Shown here one piece after another: positions 53,562 through 63,377 of a DNA stretch of 64,000 nucleotides (position 1 is the stretch's first letter; each line of letters begins with the position of its first letter). The stretch is from Leptasterias polaris (taxonomy: Eukaryota > Echinodermata > Asteroidea > Forcipulatida > Asteriidae). The notes beneath the pieces are model-generated. The model was not told where the DNA came from and searched no databases. It saw nothing but the letters and a program-made list of their open reading frames with translations. Both the position numbers and the translations under genes were made by a program. The stretch covers positions 1,860,001 to 1,924,000 of the forward strand of contig JAZGTN010000054.1 in NCBI GenBank assembly GCA_037783415.1. The letters are read 5' to 3'.

Positions 53562-56500
53562 ATGGCATGTGAATTACATAATCTTTATGAGCCACCTCTT
53601 GAATTCCAGACAACTCAATCAATTGATAATCAAAGGCTTTCTAGCCTCACTTTTAATCCTTTGATATTCAATAATGACTTTGCTGGGAATAGTGACATAG
53701 ATCCTGACCTTAACCTTTACTCAAAATTTGCTAATTCATCAGATTATTTATTCAATGAGCAGTTTAACAATATGCATATATGTGACTCTGACTTTTCTAC
53801 TTTCCACTTAAATGCCCGAAGTTTTCACAAAAATTTCGAAACAATATGTGATTATCTTAAACTCTTAAGTGTTAACTTTTCAGTTATGGGATTTTCTGAA
53901 ACTTGGCTCCATAAAGACAGTCCACCCTTTGAATTAAACGGATATAAGTACCTCACTAAAAATAGAAATGACAAAAGAGGAGGTGGAGTTGCTTTATATG
54001 TTGACAATTCTCTATCTTTCAAAATACGAGATGACCTTGTTATCGAAGATAACATCTGTGATTCCCTTTTCATTGAAATTTTAATACCAGGGCGTAAAAA
54101 TATTATCACTGGTGTCTTATACAAACCACCTCAAACTAATTCTACTGCTTTTGTCAATATTTTTGATAACTTTTTACATTCTATCAATAATGAAAACAAA
54201 TCAATATATATTATGGGAGATTTCAACATAGACCTCCTATCCCACGAATCCGACCGTACTACTGGGGACTTTATGAATTGTCTTTTTAGTAATTATTATT
54301 TACCTTTAATTAACAAGCCAACCCGTATTACAGCTACTAGTGCTACCCTAATCGATAACATTATCTGTAATAATACCGAAAATATCATTCATAGTGGCAT
54401 TTTATTTGCGGAGATCACTGATCATTTACCTATATTTCAAGTAACTAAACTAGGTATTATTCAGCAAACCCAGGCAAATGACAATCAATTTAGAAGGGAG
54501 ATTAATGAACATAATAAAACTGCTTTTTCCAATTCTCTGTGTAATGTTAAATGGGATGATGTGCTGTCATATGATGATGCTGATACAGCTTTTAATGTAT
54601 TTCAAACTAAATACTCACACTTATATAATCAGCACTTCCCTTTAAAAAAAGTCAAAACTATACGTAAGTTAAAGTGCTGGATGACTACTGGTTTAATTAA
54701 ATCTATAAATTATAAGCACAAACTTTATAAAAAGTACTTAAACAAACCGACATCCAATAATAAAATAAAATATTCTACATACCGTAACAAACTAACTGCC
54801 GTATTAAAGAAAAGAAAAGAAGATTTTTATAAAGAGAGGTTTGAAGAAGCTCAGCACAATATTAAAAAGACTTGGTCCATTATTAATTCGCTTGTAAAAA
54901 AACAAAAAAAAAACAGTAAAATTTTTGACAGCATAAATCACAATGGACAGGAAATAACCGAGCCAACGGAAATTGCAGACATGTTCAATAATTTCTTTAC
55001 CAATATTGGCCCATCGTTGGACCGCACCATCCCACATGAAAATGCCACTTTTAATGATTATCTAAAGGGAGGTTATGACAACACACTTTTCTTTAATCCA
55101 ACTAGTCCATTTGAAATTTGCGAAATTGTTCAATCTTTTAAAAATGGAAAAAGTGCGGGATTTGATGACCTAAATCCAGATGTTTTGAAAACTGTGGTCA
55201 TGCACATTAGCATTCCACTAAGTCACATTTTTAATATTTCTTTGTCTAATGGTATTTTTCCGACACAACTAAAAATAGCTAAAATTACACCCATTTATAA
55301 AAATGGAGATGAGTGTGAACTTGGTAATTATAGACCTATATCAGTTTTATCCAGCTTCTCCAAAATACTAGAAAAACTAGCGTATACTAGAACTATGTCC
55401 TTTCTTAATAAATTTAATATACTGTACAATGGTCAATATGGATTTAGAAGCGGCCACTCCACTGACATGGCCATAATTGACATGGTTAATAAGATATCCA
55501 AGACTTTTGAGGCTGGTTGTTCCTCTATAGGTGTCTTTCTTGACTTGTCAAAGGCATTTGACACTGTAAATCATAACATTCTAATTGAAAAGCTAAAGTT
55601 CTATGGCATAAGGGGAATTCCGCTGGAGTGGTTTCGTAGCTATCTTTCGAACAGGAAACAGTTTACTAAAGTTGGTTCTTCACATTCTGCTACGAATCTC
55701 ATTACCTGTGGAGTTCCCCAAGGCTCACTGCTTGGTCCACTTTTGTTTTCTGTATATATTAATGATATTTATAGCTCTTCAGATTTGTTAAATTTCATAT
55801 TGTTTGCTGATGATACCAATATATTTTATGCGTGTGAAAAAAATAATGTATTAAATTCAATTCAAACAGTTAACAATGAACTAGGAAAAGTGTCCTTATG
55901 GCTTAGAGCAAATAGGCTCTCACTTAATCTTAAAAAATGTACTTGCATACTTTTTCACAAAAAGAAACATATCTCACTATCTCTGTCTGGTTGTGTTCAA
56001 ATACAAATTGACGGAGTTCCTATTCAACAAGTGACTCATACCAAATTTCTTGGTGTTTATATAGACGAAAAACTCTCTTGGCAATTTCACATTAAACACA
56101 TTGAGAATAAAATCGCAAAAAATATTGGTATCATATCTAGGCTTAAACATATTTTGCCTTGCTCTATCTTGCACATTTTATATTGTTCGCTAATTTTACC
56201 CTATCTCTCATATTGCAATATTATTTGGGCCAACACATACCACTCAAAACTTAATAGGTTAGTAAAACTTCAAAAGAAATCAATTCGCATTATCAACAAG
56301 GTTCCCTTCGGGGAGCACACCGCTCCACTATTTCAAAAGTTAAATTTACTTACCATTCTAAACATAAACAAGTATCAGCAAGATATTTTTATGTTTAAAT
56401 TTATAAATAGATTACTTCCACCAACAGTCAATGCACTATTTAAAGTTAACCGTTTAGTCCATTCCCACAATACACGGTCTTCTTCTAAGATCCACATTCC

Positions 56501-56654
56501 GCACGCACAGTCAACTATGTTTCAGCATACCTTGTCCTACTCCGGCCCTGTTAACTGGAACTCTCTTCCATTATCTCTATCTAAATGTAAATCCCTTAAT
56601 ACATTTAAAAAGAATCTAAAGCTTTATATGGTATCTTTACAAAGTTCAAGTTAA
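53562..56654 (+). CDS. LINE ORF2: AP endonuclease-reverse transcriptase, 1030 aa, open
   Basis: The endonuclease spans about residues 75-290: FHLNARSFHKNFETI, GFSETWLHKDSPP, RGGGVALYV, GDFNIDLL (near 218) and the catalytic TDHLPIF (near 286). RT follows: NYRPISVLSSFSKILEKLAY, FLDLSKAFDTVNHNILIEKL (motif A), GVPQGSLLGPLLFSVYINDI (motif B), FADDTNIFY (motif C, near 748). The C-terminal region has HTKFLGVYIDEKLSWQFHIK and ends with NWNSLPLSLSKCKSLNTFKK. Length and domain order match CR1/Jockey-group ORF2. All catalytic residues that I can place are intact, so this copy may be competent. The clade within the group is not certain. Confidence 0.9.
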   Translation: MACELHNLYEPPLEFQTTQSIDNQRLSSLTFNPLIFNNDFAGNSDIDPDLNLYSKFANSSDYLFNEQFNNMHICDSDFSTFHLNARSFHKNFETICDYLKLLSVNFSVMGFSETWLHKDSPPFELNGYKYLTKNRNDKRGGGVALYVDNSLSFKIRDDLVIEDNICDSLFIEILIPGRKNIITGVLYKPPQTNSTAFVNIFDNFLHSINNENKSIYIMGDFNIDLLSHESDRTTGDFMNCLFSNYYLPLINKPTRITATSATLIDNIICNNTENIIHSGILFAEITDHLPIFQVTKLGIIQQTQANDNQFRREINEHNKTAFSNSLCNVKWDDVLSYDDADTAFNVFQTKYSHLYNQHFPLKKVKTIRKLKCWMTTGLIKSINYKHKLYKKYLNKPTSNNKIKYSTYRNKLTAVLKKRKEDFYKERFEEAQHNIKKTWSIINSLVKKQKKNSKIFDSINHNGQEITEPTEIADMFNNFFTNIGPSLDRTIPHENATFNDYLKGGYDNTLFFNPTSPFEICEIVQSFKNGKSAGFDDLNPDVLKTVVMHISIPLSHIFNISLSNGIFPTQLKIAKITPIYKNGDECELGNYRPISVLSSFSKILEKLAYTRTMSFLNKFNILYNGQYGFRSGHSTDMAIIDMVNKISKTFEAGCSSIGVFLDLSKAFDTVNHNILIEKLKFYGIRGIPLEWFRSYLSNRKQFTKVGSSHSATNLITCGVPQGSLLGPLLFSVYINDIYSSSDLLNFILFADDTNIFYACEKNNVLNSIQTVNNELGKVSLWLRANRLSLNLKKCTCILFHKKKHISLSLSGCVQIQIDGVPIQQVTHTKFLGVYIDEKLSWQFHIKHIENKIAKNIGIISRLKHILPCSILHILYCSLILPYLSYCNIIWANTYHSKLNRLVKLQKKSIRIINKVPFGEHTAPLFQKLNLLTILNINKYQQDIFMFKFINRLLPPTVNALFKVNRLVHSHNTRSSSKIHIPHAQSTMFQHTLSYSGPVNWNSLPLSLSKCKSLNTFKKNLKLYMVSLQSSS

Positions 56655-57109
56655 AAAATGTATGTCATTTACCATATTCAGTTGTTTATGCATGTATACT
56701 CTCATCTTAATTTGCTTAAACTAGTATGGACTTTGTTTTTGTTTTGTCTGTCTGTCTATCTGTCCGGTCTACAGTCTGTCCGGACTGTCTGTCCGGTCTG
56801 TCTGTCCCGTCCGGTCTGTCTGTCCGTCTGTTTTTTTCCTATTTTGCCAGTATGTAATTAGATTTGTAATTTACTGTGATTTACGGCATTCCCGCTACAA
56901 GCACCTGCTTCTAGGGTATTATTGCCGCCATCCCATTATTCTCTTTTATTAATAATGTTAAATATAACAAGTACTCCTTCAGCCTTACAATATTGTATTT
57001 ACTATTCTTGTGAACTTGTATTCAGTTGAAATGGAATGGAAATAAACGTAAACGTAAACACCAAACATACACCACACAATCTTAGCCATAGTGGTACATA
57101 CACCAAAAG

Positions 57110-57440
57110 TACACCACAAACTGTTAGTTCTCAAAGCATGGCACCAAATAAGCACCACAAACTGTTAGTTCTCAAAGCATGGCACCAAATAAGCACCACA
57201 AACTGTTAGTTCTCAAAGCATGGCACCAAATAAGCACCACAAACTGTTAGTTCTCAAAGCATGGCACCAAATAAGCACCACAAACTGTTAGTTCTCAAAG
57301 CATGGCACCAAATAAGCACCACAAACTGTTAGTTCTCAAAGCATGGCACCAAATAAGCACCACAAACTGTTAGTTCTCAAAGCATGGCACCAAATATGCA
57401 CCACAAAATGGTAGTTCTCAAAGCATTGGGCCAAAATGTA
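57110..57440 (+). repeat. 41-bp tandem repeat, eight copies
   Basis: The unit CTGTTAGTTCTCAAAGCATG plus GCACCAAATAAGCACCACAAA repeats at exactly 41 bp from 57121 to 57408; only the last copy or two vary (ATATGCACCACAAAATGGTAG). Low divergence indicates recent expansion. It starts 60 bp after the LINE tail and is built from the same ACACCA-type motif as the left flank of the LINE. Confidence 0.9.
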
Positions 57441-57584
57441 ACAGGACACTGTTTGTTGCATTGTGGGACAGTTTGAATTCTAACTGCCACTCTCTCACTT
57501 GATTCTGTTGATGCTTGAAGTTAGAGAACTGCAAGCTGTTTCTGGAGTGGTTTTCCTTCCAAAATCATGCATTTCAAGTTAAAT

Positions 57585-57753
57585 TTAATACACCGATCCA
57601 TTAAGCCACGCCCATTTCTCATTGACCAATCACAACCGCGAAATCTGATCACCATTTGAGCCGTTTGGTGATCTTTGCACTAATGGTGATCGGGTTTCGC
57701 GGCTGTGATTGGTCAACTCGTAAGGAGGCGGGGCTTAATGGATCGGTCTATTA
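57585..57753. mobile_element. Foldback MITE with ~60-bp arms
   Basis: The left arm (TAATACACCGATCCATTAAGCC, then GACCAATCACAACCGCGAAA) and the right arm (TTTCGCGGCTGTGATTGGTC, then GGGGCTTAATGGATCGGTCT) are inverted copies around about 35 bp. There is no coding sequence. TTAAT-like flanks are too short and AT-rich to call as a duplication. Confidence 0.75.
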
Positions 57754-58717
57754 ATGGAAGTAACCTTCCTATGAAGTATGAAGCCTACCATGGATAAAGA
57801 CACAGAAAGCAATACTGAAGGTGATCAGCATTAGATGAACATGGTAAGCTGTACTTTCTATTATTTTTCCATTGTGTGTAGGTCTGTGTGTATATGAATG
57901 GTAGTCGAATGATGTTGTGGTGAACCACTGTATTACAGTTTTTGCCATGTGAAACAGATATGAGTTGTATTACTACCTCAATGGATCATGGTTGTATATG
58001 TATTGTTTGTTTATATACAAACTCCAAATACATGTATGAAGTCCTAGAAATTGTTTCAGATAAGGGGAAATTCCTGTGTCTGAAAGGAAATGTATGGACA
58101 TAGTATTTTAAAGATTATAATTCTTGCCAGCACTGATATTCATGGATAGTTTTTAGTAAACATGCCGAATAAACAAAACCTGTAATAATTTCATTGAATG
58201 TGGTATAATTGTGCACATTTTACTGTCAGATCAGGTTTGGTGTATTTTGATTGTGACAAAAACAGTTCTCAATTGACAGAGTGGTGATCAGTGCAGTTTT
58301 TAGATTCTTTTTTTAGTGTAAATAAACAATCTTTTTTGAAGGTTTGCCACTGATAAATGAACTTCATATGTGAGATTTCAGATTGAAACTATCACTTTAC
58401 AGTATAATTAAATTAGGCCTAATTACTGCTTCTGTATGATTGTGTATGCCTTTTCTAAAATTGTATCATTAATTGATGTACATGTACTCAATGTATTAAT
58501 TAATTTTCAGATGGGGCCTTTTTATTGATGAGTACTCAAGAGACCGGGAGTACTGACATGTGCTTCAAGTCCACTGCATCTAATTTATCAAGCAAATTAA
58601 GGTTCAATTCCAGAAGTATGTTCTGCCCCAACAGTTAAAGATAAGTGCAAGTTATCAGATCCAATAAGCGCAAATTATCAGACAACTCTATGTAGCCTTG
58701 ATAAGTTCTTCAATTTC
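57754..58717. other. No gene seen
   Basis: AT-rich. A GATGAACATG/GTAAGC junction near 57845 and a TTTTCAG acceptor near 58510 could be splice sites, but no open frame joins across them. A ~17-C run at 58718-58734 precedes the DIRS terminus. Confidence 0.35.
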
Positions 58718-58734
58718 CCCCCCCCCCCCCCCCC

Positions 58735-59062
58735 ACAGTAGTGTGGTTGGGGTCTACGAGCGAATACTTACCTGTAGAGCTCAATACTATTTTTGCATAT
58801 TTCCCTATACCGGCAGGTAATACCGCTAAGATTTAACATAGCGCCCTCTATTGGCCTACCCATAGTGCCCCGCGGTATACCGCGTGATCCTCCTCTTTTC
58901 TCAGGCACCACCCAAGGCACCCTGAGACATCGAGGTTAGTGGGGACGGCGGGAGGGATGCTCTACAGGTAAGTATTCGCTCGTAGACCCCAACCACACTA
59001 CTGTGGGGGGGGAGTCATACTTCACTCATACTTACCTGTAGAGCTCAATACTATTTTTGCAT
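58735..59062. repeat. DIRS right inverted terminal repeat plus internal complementary region
   Basis: CACAGTAGTGTGGTTGGGGT to TTACCTGTAGAG (58734-58780) reappears as its exact complement at 58962-59008. A direct copy of CTTACCTGTAGAGCTCAATA with its extension to TTTTTGCATA (58771-58806) lies at 59031-59063. Nested inverted and direct copies of an element terminus are characteristic of DIRS ends, where the internal copy is thought to allow circle formation. Confidence 0.8.
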
Positions 59063-59261
59063 AGACTCGCACCGAGCACCGGCGGTGGGTATGCGAGATG
59101 TCAGGGTAATATAAATGGCGCCCCTGAACGCCTGACTACAGAAAAAACGAACCCGACGGCGCATACGTGCCAACGACGGGAGCGAAATCTGCCATCATGT
59201 TTTTCATTAAAACAAAAACACAGAATCAATGATCAGAGAACAATAAAAAATGGAGACTCAC

Positions 59262-60716
59262 CTATCGTTGTGACGTCCCTAGCTGGGGCGGGTTCTGCGC
59301 CAATGAGGATGTCCTGCTGGCTGCAGACAGAACCGTCCTTCCCGCTCTGCCCTCCGTCTGGAGTACGTCCCTCAAGTAACAGTCGGTGAATGTATTTGGG
59401 GTCTTCCAGGAAGCCGCCTGTGTAATATCTTGTAAAGAAACACCTTTAAAAAACGCCCAAGAAGTAGACGCTGCCCGGATCTCGTGGGCCTTCACCGCTC
59501 CTGAAGTTGGCATGTTTGCGTCCGCCCGTATCGCCGCAACAAGCCACCGAGTAATGGTGTCCCGGGATGCCGGGCCATGCGGTGGGGTCGAGGTGACAAG
59601 CAATTGCGGGTGGCTACGAAGCGACTGTGTACGGCTGACATACCACTTCAGTGCCCTGACCGGGCACCAAAGCTTGTCCTCCCGGACCGACGAGTGAGCC
59701 TTAATGTCTGGCACAAAGATGTCTGGTGGGGAGAAGGTGTCAGACTGGTTCTTGGTCAAGAAACCCGTTGCGGGTATCAGTCGAACTCCACCCGGTTCCC
59801 ACCGGATGTGATGGCCTGCTTCAGTAGTCAGGGAGTGCAGCTCACTACGTCGCCTAGACGTAGCTACAGCCAACAGAAAGGTCAACTTAATGGATAGGTG
59901 CAGCAGCGTTGCGCTACCCATTGGTTCATATGGTGGCTTTGACAGCGTAGTTAGGACGCTGAAAAGGTCCCATGCAGGCACAAGCCTACGCACTGGGGGG
60001 CGGGAGACAAACATCCCCTTAAGCAGTTGGCCGAGTGGCCGGTTGTCAGAGACGGAGGACCCGTCCGGGAACCCGTTGTGAATAGCCGCAATAGCTGAAC
60101 GATAGTTTTTAATCGTACCGGTCTGGAGGTCATCCTCAAAAAGGTACACTAAGAAATCTGCTACCTCCCCTACATTAGTATCGGGGGGATGTAGAGAACG
60201 CTGTTTGCACCATCGGTAAAAATGTCGTAGCCTGCTGTCATACACCTTTCTGGTGGATGCCCGCCGGCTACATGCTGCGATCGCCGCAGCTCGTTGTGAA
60301 AAGCCTGCTGCGCAGAGTGACTGCGTGACAGCACCCAGCACGTCAGGTGGAGATGCTGAGGTGCTGGGTGCTGGAGGCCCGAGCTGGGTTGGAAGAGGAT
60401 GTCCGCCCTCTGGGGGAGGACCACCAGGCGGTGAACCAGTAGTCTGGTCAGGCGGGTGAACCACGGCTGGCGAGGCCAAAAAGGAGCTATGAGGAGAATT
60501 TTGCAGCCCTCCTGCTCCAGTTTGGTGATGACCCGGGCGAGAAGCGAGATTGGGGGAAAAGCATACGCTAGGAGCCCGTCCCATTGAAAAGTCAGAGCGT
60601 CCCTCCGCCATGCATTGGGGTCGGGGCCCCTTGTGCAGTACAGCGGAAGTTGATGGTTGTTGCCTGAAGCGAACAGATCGACGTGTGGACGCCCTACTAG
60701 AAAAATCAGTCATCAA
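59262..60716 (-). CDS. DIRS tyrosine recombinase, 484-codon open frame
   Basis: The first ~120 residues are Pro/Ser-rich and overlap the RNase H tail in another frame. The core-binding domain begins near residue 150 (RRASTRKVYDSRLRHFYRWC). Catalytic positions: AVATSRRRSELHSL (Arg with Glu, about 288-291), GFLTKNQ (Lys 322), HEIRAAS (HxxR, 411-414), ASWKTPNTF (Trp 437 in the usual His/Trp place) and DCYLRD (nucleophile Tyr 447). The frame has no lesion. The true start is uncertain because the N-terminal residues fall at the edge of the element. Confidence 0.85.
   Translation of the reverse strand: MMTDFSSRASTRRSVRFRQQPSTSAVLHKGPRPQCMAEGRSDFSMGRAPSVCFSPNLASRPGHHQTGAGGLQNSPHSSFLASPAVVHPPDQTTGSPPGGPPPEGGHPLPTQLGPPAPSTSASPPDVLGAVTQSLCAAGFSQRAAAIAACSRRASTRKVYDSRLRHFYRWCKQRSLHPPDTNVGEVADFLVYLFEDDLQTGTIKNYRSAIAAIHNGFPDGSSVSDNRPLGQLLKGMFVSRPPVRRLVPAWDLFSVLTTLSKPPYEPMGSATLLHLSIKLTFLLAVATSRRRSELHSLTTEAGHHIRWEPGGVRLIPATGFLTKNQSDTFSPPDIFVPDIKAHSSVREDKLWCPVRALKWYVSRTQSLRSHPQLLVTSTPPHGPASRDTITRWLVAAIRADANMPTSGAVKAHEIRAASTSWAFFKGVSLQDITQAASWKTPNTFTDCYLRDVLQTEGRAGRTVLSAASRTSSLAQNPPQLGTSQR
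60170..60690 (-). pseudogene. C-terminal tail of DIRS RT-RNase H, overlapping the recombinase
   Basis: In a different minus-strand frame the sequence reads VDLFASGNNHQLPLYCTRGP, DALTFQWDGLLAYAFPP, KILLIAPFWPRQPWFTRL and VLPQRADILFQPSSG, the block that closes the RNase H protein in DIRS elements. Extensive overlap of this frame with the recombinase frame is normal in the group. It is truncated upstream. Confidence 0.7.
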
Positions 60717-61086
60717 TTGGTCATCATAGTAAAATTGGGCATCATTTGGTCATCATCAGTCATCATCAGTCATCATCAGTCATCATCAGTCATCATTTGG
60801 TCATCACTGGGCAAAAAGGTCATCAAAAGGCATCAAACAGTCATCAAAAGGCATCAATGGTCATCATTCAGGCATCAAAGTGTCATCAATAGGCATCATT
60901 TGGTCATCATGAGGCATCATTTGGTCATCAGGAGGCATCAATGGTCATCACTAACTGGCATCAAAGTCATCATCAGTCATCACAGTGGATGACTGTTGCA
61001 AAATTGTCTAACAAACAGGCATCATATCCTCCAAAAACTAAGTTTCAGTCATCAAAGATGATGCCTCATTGATGACTGAAACTTAG
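60700..61086. repeat. Irregular array of TCATCA/GCATCA motifs and a foldback
   Basis: From 60705 to 60990 GTCATCA and GGCATCA occur about 30 times, at 7- to 17-base spacing, partly alternating. A foldback at about 61040-61086 pairs CTAAGTTTCAGTCATCAA with TTGATGACTGAAACTTAG. No coding meaning is apparent. Confidence 0.8.
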
Positions 61087-61849
61087 CTTACTTTCCCAAA
61101 GCCACTATACATGCTACATGTATATATGCAATGCAATGAACAAATGGACAGTTGGTGAAACGGACTTGTTTTGACTTTGTTGTTGTACACACTTGCAAAA
61201 TGTACCCAGGCAAAATTAAAATCTTTAATAAACACCAACTTCAATAATGTCTCAAACCTTTACACTGTAAACATAAGTTAGTCATTGGTGCTCATAAATT
61301 AGTAAAAACAACTAATTTAGATTAGTCAAGTCTCAATGACTAATTAAATCAACGTAGGACCGTAAAGCCAAGTCAGCAATCATGACCAGTAAAAATAAGT
61401 CATTGGTTATGAACAAAACATGATTATTTGAAGTTTAATTTATCTTTTTAATTATTTTTTGCTGGGGTTTGATTCGTTTTTGCAGTATTAAATTCATATG
61501 AAAATGGTCATGACAATTTTTGTGATACTTTTGTGAACCATTATAATTGTTGTATTTTTTATTTTTATTTTTTTTTTCAAATCGGTGAAAAATCACAAAA
61601 CATTGCCTTGATGGGAACGTTAATGACTATTAGGTCTCGTCGATCGATGTCATACGCGACTCAGAAAATGAATCCGATACGGTTGTGCATCACGCGAGTT
61701 CCTATTGGTTGAACCGCAAACTGGTAGTTTGCGGTGCGCGTACTGTCCATGCATCCCATGCGGATTGAATGGGTACCATTGAAATGTAACCGTCGGGGGC
61801 CTTGTTTAAATTTCCGCTGCATCGCATCGACGTGTGTACATACTGTCAA
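61087..61849. other. No gene seen; possible promoter region of a downstream gene
   Basis: AT-rich to 61620, then GC content rises, with an inverted CCAAT box (CCTATTGGTTG near 61702). This change precedes the candidate first exon at 61958; no TATA box is evident. Confidence 0.3.
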
Positions 61850-61957
61850 CGTATTGTTCCGTTTGGAGTATTGTTTTCTAGAATATCGACACAATCCACT
61901 GCAATCTTGCATTCATCAAAGGGATCAAACATCAAAACACAGTCAACGACCTCAGAA

Positions 61958-61974
61958 ATGTCAACTACTGCAAG
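61958..61974 (+). CDS. Candidate first coding exon (MSTTA) of an unidentified gene
   Basis: ATG TCA ACT ACT GCA AG is followed by a consensus AAG/GTAAGT donor. Joined to the exon at 62657 it gives MSTTARGNFWDRTKRPDLPT in frame. Upstream sequence (61850-61957) would be 5' UTR. Confidence 0.35.
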
Positions 61975-62274
61975 GTAAGTCCAGTTTGAATACGGGTCAT
62001 TCTCGATCATGAAACTTACCGATCGAATGCTACTCTCAGTCTCACTCTGTACTGTACTGAGTAGTGAGTGTAGAGCGTAGTAGTAGTACGTAGTACAGTA
62101 GCGTGTACCCCTGCCTATTGCTGGAATTTGTTGCAAAAACATCGCACATTTTGGTGGGAAATCGATTGCTTTTCGAGTCGCGAGTGTGAATTTTTGTTCA
62201 CATATAACAGCTTGCTCGAAAACCATACTTTGTCTGGTTCGCTTGAAAACTTCACAACAACAATGATACGACTC

Positions 62275-62436
62275 ACTGCTACGATCTAATGGGGACCAGA
62301 CTGATTTACTCCGCGCGCCGAGCGCAATCTAAGTTTTGTGTACGAGTAATGCGGTTGGCATCTCACGCTATTCTGCGCAATGATAGTGCTCAGCGCGATG
62401 CAGTAATCAGTCTGGTCCCCATTAGATCGTAGCAGT
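62275..62436. mobile_element. Foldback MITE
   Basis: Arms ACTGCTACGATCTAATGGGG, continuing ACCAGACTGAT, and the complement ending ATTAGATCGTAGCAGT enclose about 85 bp of GC-richer sequence. Arms are near-identical over about 37 bp. It lies in the candidate intron between 61974 and 62657. Confidence 0.75.
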
Positions 62437-62656
62437 TGATCGTATAATTATTAATTGAAGTTCAGTCAACTGGATAAGAAACATTTTATTTATTTGAATA
62501 AATTTAATTCGAACATACAGTCAGAGCAGATAACAATATTGACTTGTTGAAGAGGTTTAAATGAGAAGCTGTTGACTATTGTCAATGATTAGTTCTAGTT
62601 GTAACTTGTAATGTATTAAATTTTGTCATTTAATTTATAAATAAACATTGTTTCAG

Positions 62657-62750
62657 AGGCAACTTCTGGGATCGCACTAAAAGGCCTGACCTGCCGACAA
62701 CAAATTTTAAATGCACTTTACAACAATGTTTGAACAAAAATAAACCGTAA
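62657..62750 (+). CDS. Candidate second exon of the same gene
   Basis: After a CATTGTTTCAG acceptor the frame continues GNFWDRTKRPDLPTTNFKCT to a TAA at 62748-62750, giving a 36-residue product with the first exon. A GT-type donor before the stop is not convincing. The residues up to NFKC look protein-like, while the remainder could be intron. Unrecognised. Confidence 0.3.
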
Positions 62751-62777
62751 AATATATGTGTAAGACTATAGTAGAGT

Positions 62778-63284
62778 CATATGTATCCAAATCACCTTCA
62801 ATCTGTTGAAAAAGTTTTGTTTTTAATTGTAAAAAAGTTTTTTTTAAACCATGAACAATAGTAACGACAAGTACTGTTCGCCTTGTTGCTTTTGGACCGT
62901 ACATAGAAGATACCATTATACTACAGGGAGGGCCCCAGGGGGTGCTGAAAACAGCAAGTTAAGTTGTCTTTATTTTAACAATGTCATTTGAAAAACTAAC
63001 ATGCTACTAGAGTAGTGTTAAATGACAGCCAGTAAATATTTCCATGTCTTAAAAATGGAAAGGACAAAATAAAGAAAGAACAAAAAAAGCAGTAAAATAA
63101 AAAGAGAGGGAGAAAAAAATAAATCCTTAGAACTTACTCTTTGCATAATGGTATCGTCCAAGTGCGTTCCAGATGCATCATGGCGGACACTTCTTTTCGT
63201 TACTAAATCGTTGTAATAAAACCTTTTTTTACAGTCAAAAACAAAACTTTTTCAACAGATTGAAGGTGATTTGGATACATATGA
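62778..63284. repeat. Inverted repeat pair of ~65 bp
   Basis: 62778-62847 (CATATGTATCCAAATCACCT and onward) is the near-exact reverse complement of about 63215-63284. About 370 bp lie between, without a gene. It may be a small foldback element or an inverted duplication. Confidence 0.75.
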
Positions 63285-63377
63285 TTTGGATGCAGATGTT
63301 TAGTCCTTTTAAAATGTTTGCTCTCTCTCATGAAAACTTGTTTAATAGATTTTCTTTCATATTTTTTTCTTTTCAAG

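Larger units (their letters stand above)
52150..57054 (+). mobile_element. Two-ORF LINE, apparently full length
   Basis: A short 5' region, ORF1 (52383-53198), a 360-bp spacer and ORF2 (53562-56654) are followed by a 3' UTR with a TGTC/TCCG-rich microsatellite (56745-56830), AATAAA (57041-57046) and a short CGTAAACGTAAAC tail. Both frames are open. The 5' boundary is an estimate. Sequence on both sides is rich in ACACCAAA/TTTGGTGT, so it inserted into or beside that repeat; a clear target duplication was not found. Confidence 0.85.
58735..60695 (-). mobile_element. 3' part of a DIRS retrotransposon
   Basis: The fragment holds, in element order on the minus strand, the end of RT-RNase H, a complete tyrosine recombinase frame, and the terminal/internal complementary repeats. 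The 5' parts (gag, RT) are absent; homology stops near 60695 where a TCATCA array begins. Confidence 0.85.

Noticed and set aside
57110..57440. Regular repeats that might be read as a CRISPR array
   Set aside because: The units are contiguous 41-bp copies with no unique spacers, in animal DNA; it is a plain tandem repeat.
57840..58520. Splice-like junctions suggesting a host gene
   Set aside because: No frame stays open across the proposed junctions.
59057..60459. Plus-strand frames up to 111 codons
   Set aside because: They are antisense shadows of the DIRS recombinase and RNase H tail.
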